A DNA stretch of 64,000 nucleotides from Linanthus parryae (taxonomy: Eukaryota; Streptophyta; Magnoliopsida; Ericales; Polemoniaceae). The position numbers were made by a program, and so were the translations under genes. Shown here piece by piece: positions 24,979 through 34,949 of this stretch. The stretch spans positions 12,561,735-12,625,734 of the forward strand of contig JALGPY010000013.1 in the NCBI GenBank assembly GCA_023055425.1, read 5' to 3'. The notes beneath the pieces are model-generated. The model was not told the DNA's origin, searched no databases, and was given only the letters and a program-made list of their open reading frames with translations. The first letter of the stretch is position 1. Every line of letters begins with the position of its first letter.

Positions 24979-25914
24979 ACATGTCCAAAGCTCGTTTGAG
25001 ACAGACAAAACACCCCAAGGAGAAATATTAGCATCCACGGAGAGCATGGAAGCGCGGATCCAGATTCCAAGACACTCGTTTGATCCTATTCTCTCTTTTT
25101 CAAAAACTTTGTTATTTTGTTATGTACTTCAGTAGCTAAACTTTTACCCGAGAACCCAGGGTTTCATACTCAGTGATTAGTTCTACGTTTTGACTATGAA
25201 TTCATGATTGCAGTTTCGTAATATCAGCAGTTTTATTCGTTATTCTTTATTTGATTTTACTGTTTATGCATGATCGGAGTAGCTAACCAGAATTGCTACA
25301 GACTCGACTCGGTAGGTGAAAACGGCTGGTTAGGGTTAGGAAGAGAAGACACAATTTAGCACCTTACCTCGATGGACCAAACAAATAAGGGGAGATAGCA
25401 CTAGCCTAAAAAGGTTTGACCAACTGTTAGCGGTTTTTGACCGAGGCCTTTAGGACAGGTTAGAAACCTTAGAAGACTTAGAATGAGAATGCAAATATAG
25501 GTAGCTTAACAGGGGCCAAAAATCTGCAGAATTGTGTTAACGTGCAAGAAAAGAAAAGTTACTGCACAACTGGTACGTGGCACGAAAAAGTGCACTGTTG
25601 TGTGTTCGCAAAATCAACAGACCGAAAAACTGAAGAAACCCTAGGGGATCCCGGAATCTAATATCTCAAACCCTAGTTTTACAACACTCAATTTATTCAA
25701 GAAAACTTCCACATAAAGATTTACGTTTCAGTTATCTATTTTAGTACTTAGTTCGTAATCAAAATCTCAAACTACTCCTTTTTACACTTTGTCAGTTAAA
25801 ACTGATTACTCGAAAAACTCGTCGAAGTCCCTGTGGGATCGATAATCTGAGTTGAAATACACTCTATACTGCTTGGTTCGTATACTTGTGACTAGCACGC
25901 TAAATTGCGCATCA

Positions 25915-26178
25915 ACTACCACATCTAAGCTTGCTTCCTATTATGCCCGATAAACGCTTTTATTTCTACCCAGTCAGGGTGTAGCGTTTGACGATATCAA
26001 AGCATAATATTTCACAACTTGAGTATCTAGTGACTTCAAGTCTGAGGATTACAACACTATTGTCACAACGAGAAACACTTGTGACTTTAACATAATTAAT
26101 GTAGCCTTCTCGTGGTAGGTCAATCCAGTATGCTATTACCCTTAATGCATACCCCTGTGCTAGACTTGATATCCTCAT
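25915..26178 (-). repeat. Copia element 2, 3' LTR, segment 2
   Basis: Continues the LTR interrupted at 24358 (CTACATCACTAC, then ATCTAAGCTTGCTTC as in the uninterrupted copy at 59656-59690). It ends at the SIRE target duplication CTCAT (26174-26178). Confidence 0.88.
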
Positions 26179-27059
26179 TGAAAGTGTGAGTATGCAGATG
26201 TTAATGCAGCTAAGATACTCTAGAAGGGGGGGATTTAATAGAGTATGCCAATTTTTTTGCAAAACTTTTCTAGGAAGATGAAAACTTGTGCAAACAGTGA
26301 AGTTCAAGGCCTTGAAAAACAGTTCAAGCCCTTGGAGGAGATGCAGTCAGTATAAAACAAGTATGCCCTTTTCATGGCCTTGAAAACAAGTTCAAACCCT
26401 TGAAAAAATAGATAGTTTTGTGTGCTGCAAAAACTATGAAACAAAAAGAACTGAAAATGCAGAAGACAGGTGATTTATAGAGTTCAGTCCACTTGGACCT
26501 ACGTCTCTACCTCAGGGATTAGATCCCTGCAGGATTTTCAACTCAATTCTTATTAATCAAAAGATAAGCCCTAGACCTCAAGCCCAGAGAGTTCCCTTAC
26601 TCTGTTACAGCTTGTGGTTTTCCCTAACATGTCTAGTACCTGCTCTAGCTAACTGATTAACTAAGAATTCTCTATTGTTCACTTTGAACAATCCTTGAGA
26701 TTAGATGTAGAAATAATACAGAAATGATCTACCAATACAGCTCAATACAGAAGAACACTTGGAGTAGAAAACTGCAGTGAAAATGCAGTGAACTTCTGTG
26801 AAAAAGATTGAGAGGTTGATGTTCTTCTTTGGTGCTTTGTCAATCCAGAAACTTGTCTCTTGTTTTTGCCCGTTGAGTCTCTTCTGTTGTTGCTTCAAAG
26901 TGAGATCTATTTAAACTGTTTGAAGCTCTGCAAATCTTCCCAGATTTTCAGCAACAACTTCCTATTTTGTAGGCAGCTTTCTCCAACGGATAGTTGATCA
27001 CAATATCCAGCAAATTTTTTGTGATCTTGTCCGTAAGCAATCTAAGAAGCTGTCATAAG
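26179..27059 (-). repeat. SIRE 3' LTR, partial
   Basis: Closely parallels 40039-40940 of the intact LTR (same start, same poly-G run, same TTCAAGGCCTTGAA words). It is cut at about 27059; the LTR part matching 40941-41327 is absent. Confidence 0.88.
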
Positions 27060-27355
27060 AGCATCTCCAACAGTTGAATTGTCATTGGACTAGATTTGTA
27101 CCTGCCTTATATTTTACACATGCACTTTTAGAGTTTCTGCTCCAGGAGCTGGCCTAAATATAGGTCAGCAGCATTATTTTTTATTTTCATTATTAAAAAA
27201 TTATGTTACTATATCTAATATTTATCATAGTTTATAAATTTAATATAGAATTAATTAAACTATTAAGTGAGTTATAGGTATTTTTTGTTTTTTTTGTTTT
27301 TTTTTTCATTTTAACTGTTGATAAGTAATTATAAATTTTCTTAATTTATTGTTGC
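27059..27355. mobile_element. Truncated MITE-like AT-rich fragment
   Basis: Begins AGAGCATCTCCAACAG, nearly the terminal repeat of the MITE at 54451-54803, then strongly AT-rich. The opposite terminus is missing where the gypsy coding sequence begins. Confidence 0.5.
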
Positions 27356-27362
27356 TACGGTT

Positions 27363-27776
27363 GGAGGAGTAGTAGAGGATCTGGAGGAGGATCAGAGGAG
27401 AAGCAGAGCAATTTCTGAAGAAAAGAGGAAGATGGCACTTCTCGAATTAGAGGAGTTCCGTAAAAAATCTTATGAGAGTGCCAAAATCTATAAAGAGAAA
27501 ACGAAAAAATGGCATGACAACCGCATTCTACCGAAGAAGATAGAAATTGGACAGAAGGTTCTCCTTTACAACTCAAGGATGAAGTTCTATCCAGGGAAAC
27601 TGCGCTCAAGATGGTCTGGACCATTTATTGTGAAAGACATTACATCCTGGGGAGTAGTGTAGCTGGAAAACCGAATGGACAATACAGTTTTTAAGGTGAA
27701 TGGGAACAGAATCAAGCCATACAGAGACCTTCAGGAGATAATAGAGGTAGAGGCAATCTACCTCGATATACCCTGA
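27363..27776 (+). pseudogene. Gypsy integrase C-terminal fragment
   Basis: One frame reads a charged helix ([20 protein letters not shown]), then KKWHDNR and the GPF-type fold [14 protein letters not shown] typical of gypsy integrase C-termini, ending TGA at 27774. An in-frame TAG at 27660-27662 replaces the expected Glu codon in GVV-stop-LEN. The 5' side is cut at about 27360, so RT and the catalytic integrase core are missing. Confidence 0.85.
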
Positions 27777-27983
27777 CCAAAACTGAGGTAACAAAGTCGG
27801 GCTGTCAACTGTAAATCACAAGCGCTGGTTGGGAGGCAACCCAACGTAGAGTAGTTGTTTTCATATTCAGTCATTTATTATTTAAATAAAATGTTTATAA
27901 TAAGAGAGAAAAGTGAGAAGAGGATTTTAATGCTGAATTTAGTGTTTCAGGAAAACAGGAGTAATTTTTGCAGAATTGGACAT

Positions 27984-28586
27984 GTGCGTTCAAACGCAGA
28001 AATGTGTGTTCAAACGCAGCTATGCGTCCAAACGCAGATCTGTGCTTTCAAACGCATAAGGCCACGTCAGCAAAAATTGAGAAGAAGGGGAACAGTCAGC
28101 AGTTGGAGTTATGCGTTCAAATGAAGAAGAGCTGCATTCAAACGCATATGTAAGTTTAAACGCAGAAGGGTTGCGTTCAAACGCAGGAACTCCAGAAAAA
28201 ATATGACAAACACATGTGCGTTCAAATGCACACCGTGCGTTCAAACGCGGAAGACTTGGACTGAAAATTTTGAGGAGAAAGAACATGCGTTCCAACGCAA
28301 CATGTGCGTCCAAACGCAGCAGACAGTCCCTGAAATTTTCTAGAGAAGAGATGTGCGTTCAAGCGCAGGATCTGCGTTCAAACGCACATCATCAAAAATA
28401 TGCAGAATACAAAGAACTGAAGAATTGCGTTCAGACGCAGAGCAGGTGCATTCAAACGCACATCATCACCAGCCCAGAAATTCCAGAAGTCAATGGTTGT
28501 GCGTTCAAACGCCGAATATGCGTTCAAACGCACACAATCAAGATTCAAAAAAATTCTCGAAAATGAAGCACTGCGTTCAAACGCAC
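27984..28586 (+). repeat. Palindromic word array B (internal, about 19 units)
   Basis: About nineteen copies of a 16-nt unit around TGCGTT-CA-AACGCA (6-bp arms, 2-nt loop), often extended by G...C or C...G. Spacing is irregular (about 5 to 80 bp) and unrelated sequence lies between. All read the same way round (central CA). It lies between the end of pol and the additional ORF. Confidence 0.9.
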
Positions 28587-28667
28587 ACTGGGCGGGATCA
28601 GAAAATGTTGAAATTTTTTTAAAAATTTTGAATTCTTGGGGCCATTCTGCAATTTCTGAAAGTTTGC

Positions 28668-28677
28668 CTATATATAT
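28668..28677 (+). promoter_or_regulatory. TATA-like site upstream of the additional ORF
   Basis: CTATATATATTG lies 80 bp after array B and about 300 bp before the ORF start, mirroring the array-TATA order in the LTRs. Promoter activity is inferred. Confidence 0.4.
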
Positions 28678-28969
28678 TGTACGGCTGAAAGTGACCCATT
28701 TTCACTTCAGCCTAACAGTTTTCAACTCTCTCTCTAGAAAATTATCTCTCTGCCCTAGCCAGCCGCCAGTCAACTCCGGCCACCACCGCAGGAGCGCCAG
28801 ACTGCTCAAAAACAGTGTGGGGGTGATCACACTAGAAAGATCAAACATTTCCAGATCTGCTTCAGAGACAGTTTTCGGATCTATACCCGTAAGATTTACT
28901 CCGGGTACCCAGGTTCTGTTTTTTCTCTCTCTTTGTAGATTTCTTTTTTCTGTCTTTTTGGTTTCTGCG

Positions 28970-29806
28970 ATGGATGAGGACAGACCTTACATGAGGCCAG
29001 ATAGGGCCATTGCACCCTTGAACATCATAGACTGTCGGCTATTGAGGGTCGACCATTTCTGTGACCATAGGTTTGTCAATATGGAAGCCCATTGTTTCTT
29101 TTTGTAAGACAAAAAGATTAGGTATGACATACCGGCTGAGAGAACTTTTCCTCGTGATCTTGTGTCTATGGGGGAGAACCTGTTCAACTTTACGGGGCAG
29201 GATCATTTTGGGGACTTATTCACCGGATTTACCAACCTACAGGTTAGTTATGTGCTTGCTAAGGAGATTTTCAGTAACCTCCTGCAGTGCATGAACAGTG
29301 AGGCCCAGTCCATAGAATGGATTTACTACAGGAAGACTTGGATTAGGATCACCCCAGAAAGTATCCGAGAGAGTTTAGGTCTGGAGTTGGTGTTGGACGA
29401 CTGTCAGTTTCAGGAACTCAGGCGTCACCCCTCTGAGCAACTTTGTGACCAGATCCGTCAAACCCTGTGTGCGGGTGTACCAGGCGCTATTTGGTATTAC
29501 CCCGTCCTTCCTATAGGAAACTCTCTGCTACCTACTTGATTCGAGAGGCGAGATGGTGGACTGAGTGGGTCAACAACCGGATCGTGGGCATTAAGCACAT
29601 GACCCCGATGGACTATAATGTCGCACTTTTAGTGTACTGTTTGATGAACCGTGAGCCAGTTTGTCTCCCGGAGATTATTTATGAGTTTTTTCGGGTGTCA
29701 ATTCCTGGCGAGATGAGAGATATCCGACCGATTCAGGTACGAAAGTACCGAAAGATGAGATGTGCTTTGGAGGAGGCTTTGCATGGGACTCCAGTTTATG
29801 TCCAGG

Positions 29807-29851
<45 letters not shown>

Positions 29852-30594
29852 GTGCACCCCCTCACGGTGGGGGTGATGGCATGCCACCACCATCGCAACC
29901 TGGTGATGGTGGTTTGCCAGCTTTACCAGGTCCCATTCGACTGCCCCGATCTGCCAGTTCCAGTGAACCCAGGCATACCGAGTATGACCACGGGCAGTCC
30001 ACTAGAGGGGCCAGGCGCAGTTCTTTTGGGCGCCTGGAGAGGACTGAGCATGAGGAGTGGGTCTTAAAGAAAATTAAGGCCCATGAAAAAATGCAGAACT
30101 ACCTGGTGAGGACGGTAAAAAAAATGGCCAGGGGTCTTGGAAAGATGTTCAAGACCCAGAAGCACATCTACCATGCTAACACCGCTGCCCTACGAGCTCA
30201 TGAGTCTGCCCTCAATGAGATTCAGAGCAACATGCGTGGTAAGAAATTTAATTTTCCGGACCACTATTCCAGTGATAACTGTCCATGTTGGACAATGGAG
30301 GATAGCAGGCCCTATGACAGCTTCTCTGGCCATGACCCCACCCCAAGTCCCGAACATGCAGACAGTGTCGGTGACCCCGGCAGACCCGGTACCGAGTACC
30401 CACCCAGACAGCACGCAGACCCAGGGGCCAGCAGTGCCCATCCTGGTGCCAGCGACGCTGGTACAGCAGCAGCAGCAGCAAGACAGGCTGCGCGGAAGAG
30501 ACCCCGAGGGAGGCAGACTCCTGAACCGTCTCCTGACCCGACTGACCAGTCTACTCCGGAGAACACAGATTCTAGTTACATACCAGATCAGTAG
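28970..30594 (+). pseudogene. Additional ORF of the Athila-like element (env-like position), interrupted
   Basis: The start is ATG 28970 (MDEDRPYMRPDRAIAPLN). The frame has a TAA at 29105-29107 and continues in frame; a further frameshift lies between about 29470 and 29535, after which a second frame runs to TAG at 30592. The N-terminal half (segment around GENLFNFTGQDHFGDLF, then WIRITPESIRESLG) resembles plant retrotransposon downstream-ORF proteins. The C-terminal half is low-complexity: a run of 14 Asp from (GAT)14, then Gly/Pro-, Ser- and Ala-rich. No membrane segment or signal peptide is evident, so calling it an envelope protein is not supported; only the position is env-like. Confidence 0.7.
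29809..29850 (+). repeat. (GAT)14 microsatellite encoding poly-Asp
   Basis: Fourteen perfect GAT units inside the additional ORF. Confidence 0.95.
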
Positions 30595-30596
30595 AG

Positions 30597-32334
30597 TCGC
30601 GAGGACGCGCCACCTCTAGTGTGGGGGTGGGGAATCATGTCCTCCTCCATAGCCATGTCAGCATATTTTTGTTCATTTTATTTTTCATTTTATTTTAATT
30701 TTTGAGTCAGCACGTTTTCTCTTTTGAGTCCACCCACCTATTCTTCTGACCTTGCATTAGTATTATATATATATAATAATAATAAATATAAAATCATAAA
30801 ATCTTTTGAGAAAGGGCAATTAATAGGATTATAAACTGGGAAGAATTGAGTAATTAAATCTCCAACAGGAAGGAAAATTGACATCGAGGTGTAGGAGTTT
30901 TGTTTTTTTTGTGGATGGTTAGATCCAGTGCAACCCAGAATTCTCCGGTAGGTTGTAGCCTGAGTTAGGAATCCGACTAGTTACCACACCACCGTCACTT
31001 AGGTAGTCGACAACCTGCCTACAGGCGCCAGCACGGTCACTGCATTTTTCAATGAAGTGTTTGGCTCATAACGGACCTCACGTCCTGTTTCTCAGCCTTA
31101 GGTTCAAATAGTTAGCGCATTTGCAGCCGTTTACCCCTTCATGCACAACCACTGTAGCCTAGAAAGCCTTCCTTGTGACTTGCATCACTTGTTTAGTTGG
31201 CTAGTACTACGCGTTATGACAGAGGGAGTGAGTCTGGAAGGATTTTTTAGATGGACGAGAACTTCAATTGAGATCAGTTTTGGACAGCTTGAGGGCATGA
31301 CAGGGTGAGTTAGAGGCGACAAAATTAATTTGCAGGAGGTGAATCACTACATTGCACAGTGATCACAGGAGGAGTAGTCGCGTGCGTGATATCTCTTCCG
31401 CACAGATTTGGGGTTCGGGGTTGTCAGGTTTAATTGGTGGTTGTCGTATTTCTACATCTTTGGTGATGAGGAGGCTAGGTGGGACGACATGTTATTTTCT
31501 GGACTACAAGGATCAGCGCTTTAACGACTTATGTGGGGGTATTTCTGGCAAGTTGATACTCTTCATACCCCACAGATTGAATTATTGCACTACCCAGCTT
31601 AGTTAGTTTGCATCTGTTTTTATTTTCGTATTTGTTTTGATTCAAAAAAAAGAAGAAAAGATAAGTATTCAATGTTTTAAGTCATTTTTAGTTTCAGATT
31701 AAAAGTAGAGCTGAGTAGGGAACACTGTTTAGACTACATACTACTTCACAATTGTGGCCCCGAGAACGGCGAATCAGCACCAAGAATTCAGGAAATTGAG
31801 ATACAGGGACTTAGTTTTTCTGGACAGTTTCGGAGACTTGGTGAGGGGTGTGAGTTGGGAACAGTGAGATGTCATAACAAGTAGGATTGGCCTTACCTGA
31901 TACATACAAAAATCCTACCTGTTTAGACTTACGATCCCCTGATGGTAAATAGCTTGGAAGGTAGGACAACTACGGATTTTCTCAGGACACAGACGAAAGT
32001 AACAGTAAGGGAAGCCCGCGCTTATTTTCCACCCCGAGAAACAAACAGGCTCACCAATCGCATGTTAGCCGGTACTTCCTAGAGGAAGAATGAACATTAA
32101 AGGACACATCAATTTTAATTCTAGAGATTGCCCGATCTCAACCAAAAATATTTGTTTTGTCATATGTCAGTTTTGTATATTCTTTATCTGATTCAGTTGA
32201 ATAGTTGAGTCTTCTGGTCTATAGCATGAATTTGTTGGATGGGGAAGTATGCAATTGAAGTATGCAAAAACATGGCCTGCAAGGCAGTATGCAAGGGTCT
32301 GCTCGGGACAACCAGACTTAATGTGGGGGTATTT
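30597..32334 (+). other. 3' untranslated region of the Athila-like element
   Basis: 1.7 kb without a credible gene between the additional ORF and the 3' LTR. It includes an AT-rich simple repeat near 30768-30790 and ends in the polypurine tract ATGTGGGGGTATT immediately before the LTR. Confidence 0.7.
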
Positions 32335-32629
32335 TGATAGCTTGTAAACGGAGTTAGTTTGGGACATCGTTTTAACATTTGTTATGACCCTGCTGAGATT
32401 GATTTCGCCTATTTTCAGTCAGTTTTCCACTCGATACGAGACAAAGGACGCAGAGACCATAATTGATATATTTGAGTAATTTCATGCATAATTTTGTTTA
32501 TTGGATATGATTGCGGGTACTTGTTGTTATGTGCAAGAAACAGGTACCAAGAAATGCATGAGAGAGGCTTGAAATGGAGGCAGCGTATCAAGGAGTCAAA
32601 GCAGAAAAAACGCAGAAAAAGCTAAGGCT

Positions 32630-32925
32630 GTGCGTTCAAACGCACAGAGTGCGTTTAGACGAAAAACTGTTAGCAGCAGAGAGACGGGAGAAAACAGACA
32701 GGAAAAGTGACCAAGTAGTGCGTTCAGACGCACACCCTGCGTTTGAACGCAGGAGACTTCAAAAATGATGAAGGTCATAAGCATGCGAGAATCAAACAGA
32801 AGACCAAGTGGTGCGTTCAAACGCACAATCCAGGAAGTCAGCAAGGAAATTCAAAAGTCAACATAAGGTTGTGCGTTCAAACGCAGATGGTCTGCGTTCA
32901 GACGCACGTGTGCGTTCAGACGCAC
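32630..32925 (+). repeat. Palindromic word array C in the LTR U3
   Basis: Eight units of the array-B word: 32630, 32648 (degenerate), 32718, 32737, 32811, 32871, 32892 and 32910, each about 16 nt, for example GTGCGTTCAAACGCAC and the inverted CTGCGTTTGAACGCAG. They are followed by a TATA box 85 bp downstream. Confidence 0.9.
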
Positions 32926-33008
32926 ATCAAGATTTCCAGAAGCTTCCAGGACGGGTTTAGACAGGGGCAAAATAGGAATTTCAGGCATCAGTTTTAGAGA
33001 CTGTGGCA

Positions 33009-33018
33009 ATATAAAAGG
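33009..33018 (+). promoter_or_regulatory. TATA box of the Athila-like LTR
   Basis: ATATAAAAGG, 84 bp after the last unit of array C. Confidence 0.6.
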
Positions 33019-33996
33019 AGGCATTCCAGCACAAAATTAGGTTACACAGACACACTTATCATCATCACAGCAAACAGTACCAGAGCCGTCAATTTGGAGC
33101 AGATCAGAGATTGGAGAAGTTTTCAGTATTCAGCCATAACTCGTTTGATCTTCCTTATTTCTTTTATGAAACAGTGTTTTTTTAATAATGTACGCTAGCG
33201 AAACCTTTTACCTAGGTTCTCGGTGAACCCAGGGTTTATGAATTCAGTGACATGGTTTGTTTTGATTCTCAGATGCATGACTAGTTTGAAGTCTTAATAC
33301 TGTATTGGATTGTTTATTATTTCTTCTTTGGTTTTATACTTATGCATGAATGGCCTGATCACCCAGGAGTGCTACAGGCCGGATATGGTGCGCGAGAGTG
33401 GCCAATGACAGTTAGGAAGAGAAGACAGGATTTACTACCCTGCCTTGATGGACAGAGAGGTGAAGAGAGTCAGGGGATTAGCCTAGAAGCATTAGACCAA
33501 CTGCTAGAAGTTTAGGGGGAGACCGAGAGGAGAAACTGTAACCCTAGCAGAATTAGAACGAACCTGCATATTGAGGTGAACTTAAGGGATCCGAAAACCT
33601 GCAGGAGAGTGATAGATGCATGAGACTGAGAGGAGATTGTATCGTTGGTATGCTGGCCTAAACAATACCGCTGTGTGTTTCTGAAATCAAAGTGAGCTAT
33701 AAAAGCTAAATATAACCCTAGGGGACCCTGGAACCTGGATATTTAATTCATTATTTTACAAACTTAGAAAAATTCCCAGAAAATCTACATCAAAACAATT
33801 TCTTTAGTTATTGATTCTGTCTATTATAATTTAGTTTAAGTAAATCACACACAACCACTCCTTCGTTTTACAACTTTGCCTCTATTTTTGATTTCCAAAA
33901 GTTACAAATCGTCCGGTTCTCGTGGGTTCGATAATCAGAGTCACAAATACGTACTCTATATTACTTAATCGTACACTTGCGAAAAAAAACATAGAT

Positions 33997-34497
33997 TTAC
34001 GTTGTCAGTTCCACCACATGCTTATTGACCATACTACATAAACCAATAGATCTTGAAGCAAAACCATCTAACCCTAGATCTTTAGAGATGTTTGAGATAA
34101 ACCAAGTCTCATCTGGTGCTGAGTTCTTTGTTGAGGCTTGTGAATAGATCTGCAGTGCCTTCTCCAATTGTCCTTCTGCTTGTGCTTTTGTCACCTTTTG
34201 CCTTTTCTGCCTGAGTTTCTCCTTCTTCAGCTTCTTTGAACTGGTAGGCTCTGTTTCTGGTTGCTTTTCTGTAACAGCTTTCTGCTTCTTTTGCTTTTCT
34301 GAAGAGGATGTTGTAACCTTCTTGACCGTCTTCTTTGGTGGAGGAAGATCTTGAACTGCCTCTGCACTAGGAGTTCTAGAGCTAGATTCCCCACTGACTT
34401 CTTGCACTTCATCCATAGATGCTTTTCTTTTCTTCTCTGAGACAGGTTTCGAACCTCCAGCCATCTTGATTATGTCTGAGGCTCTCCTTGTGCTCAT
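33997..34497 (-). pseudogene. SIRE additional ORF (env-like position), truncated
   Basis: The minus-strand frame starts MSTRRASDIIKMAGGSKPVS and is Lys/Ser/Glu-rich with coiled-coil character. It lies downstream of the polypurine tract that follows pol, the place of the extra ORF in SIRE elements. The frame ends at 33997 exactly beside the gypsy LTR end (33991), so its C-terminus was removed by the gypsy insertion or a deletion. No membrane segment is visible in what remains. Confidence 0.6.
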
Positions 34498-34949
34498 TAG
34501 GGTTTGGGAGAAGAATAGAGATAGGTGTAGTGATACGGAATTAAGGAGAAGAAAAGAGGATAAATACTGAAAGAGTTTGAGTATCAAAAAGAAACTAGTA
34601 TCTCTCTGATCTCAAAAGATTTGCAATGATCAGAGGGATTTCAAATCTTTTATGCCGTTGGAAAATAGAATATACTAATACTATTTTTGGATAAAACAAA
34701 TTTTTGAAAAGGGTAGGGGCTATATTAGGCAAATATCTACAGAGATATTACCCAACATAGAATGATCCAATATTATTGACTATCAGTGTAGCAGACTAAT
34801 TTTCAAGGCTTTGACAAAGTTTTCAAGGTCTTGAAAAACTGTAACACTGCAACCAGTAGCCAAAGTTTTGAACTGATTTTCAAGGCTTTGAAACTCAGTT
34901 CAAACCTTTGAAAACATATAAAACCTACATTTCTTACATGGTGCTCCCC
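34498..34949 (-). other. SIRE spacer between pol and additional ORF
   Basis: AT-rich with no gene. It contains several relatives of the SIRE palindrome word (34801-34920) and a polypurine tract on the minus strand (TTAGGGGGAGCACC, about 34940-34953). Confidence 0.6.

Larger units (their letters stand above)
24359..25914 (+). mobile_element. Solo LTR of an Athila-like Ty3/gypsy element (1556 bp)
   Basis: TGATAACTCC...GCGCATCA with perfect flanking duplication ACTAC (24354-24358 and 25915-25919). The start TGATAACTCC and the GGATCGATAATC-type 3' part resemble the LTRs at 32335-33991 and 62298-63945. No internal sequence remains, so LTR-LTR recombination is inferred. It contains palindromic word array A and a TATA box. 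Confidence 0.88.
27356..33991 (+). mobile_element. Athila-like Ty3/gypsy element, 5'-truncated
   Basis: Order on the + strand: C-terminal integrase (27363-27776), palindromic array B, a TATA-like site, an additional ORF in the env-like position, a long 3' untranslated part, purine tract (ATGTGGGGGTATT) and 3' LTR 32335-33991. The conserved GGGAGGCAACCCA segment after pol (27828-27842) is usual in this group. Most of gag-pol and the 5' LTR are absent, and the right end abuts the SIRE additional ORF. Confidence 0.8.
32335..33991 (+). repeat. 3' LTR of the Athila-like element (1657 bp)
   Basis: Starts TGATAGCTTG directly after the polypurine tract and ends GAAAAAAAACA. It is collinear with the solo LTR 24359-25914 (shared CCCAGGGTTT, GGAAGAGAAGACA and TCGATAATC blocks). 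Contains palindromic array C and a TATA box. The exact 3' boundary is inferred. Confidence 0.8.

Noticed and set aside
27984..28586. Possible CRISPR array
   Set aside because: Repeats are short and degenerate, spacing is irregular, there are no cas genes and the host is a plant.
28353..28622. Plus-strand frames reading repeated RSNAH/AFKRT-type peptides
   Set aside because: They are translations of the palindromic word array and differ in frame between units.
29675..29898. Minus-strand poly-His and poly-Ile frames
   Set aside because: Translation of the (GAT)14 repeat complement.
30312..30566. Minus-strand Ala/Gly-rich frame
   Set aside because: Shadow of the low-complexity C-terminus of the plus-strand ORF.
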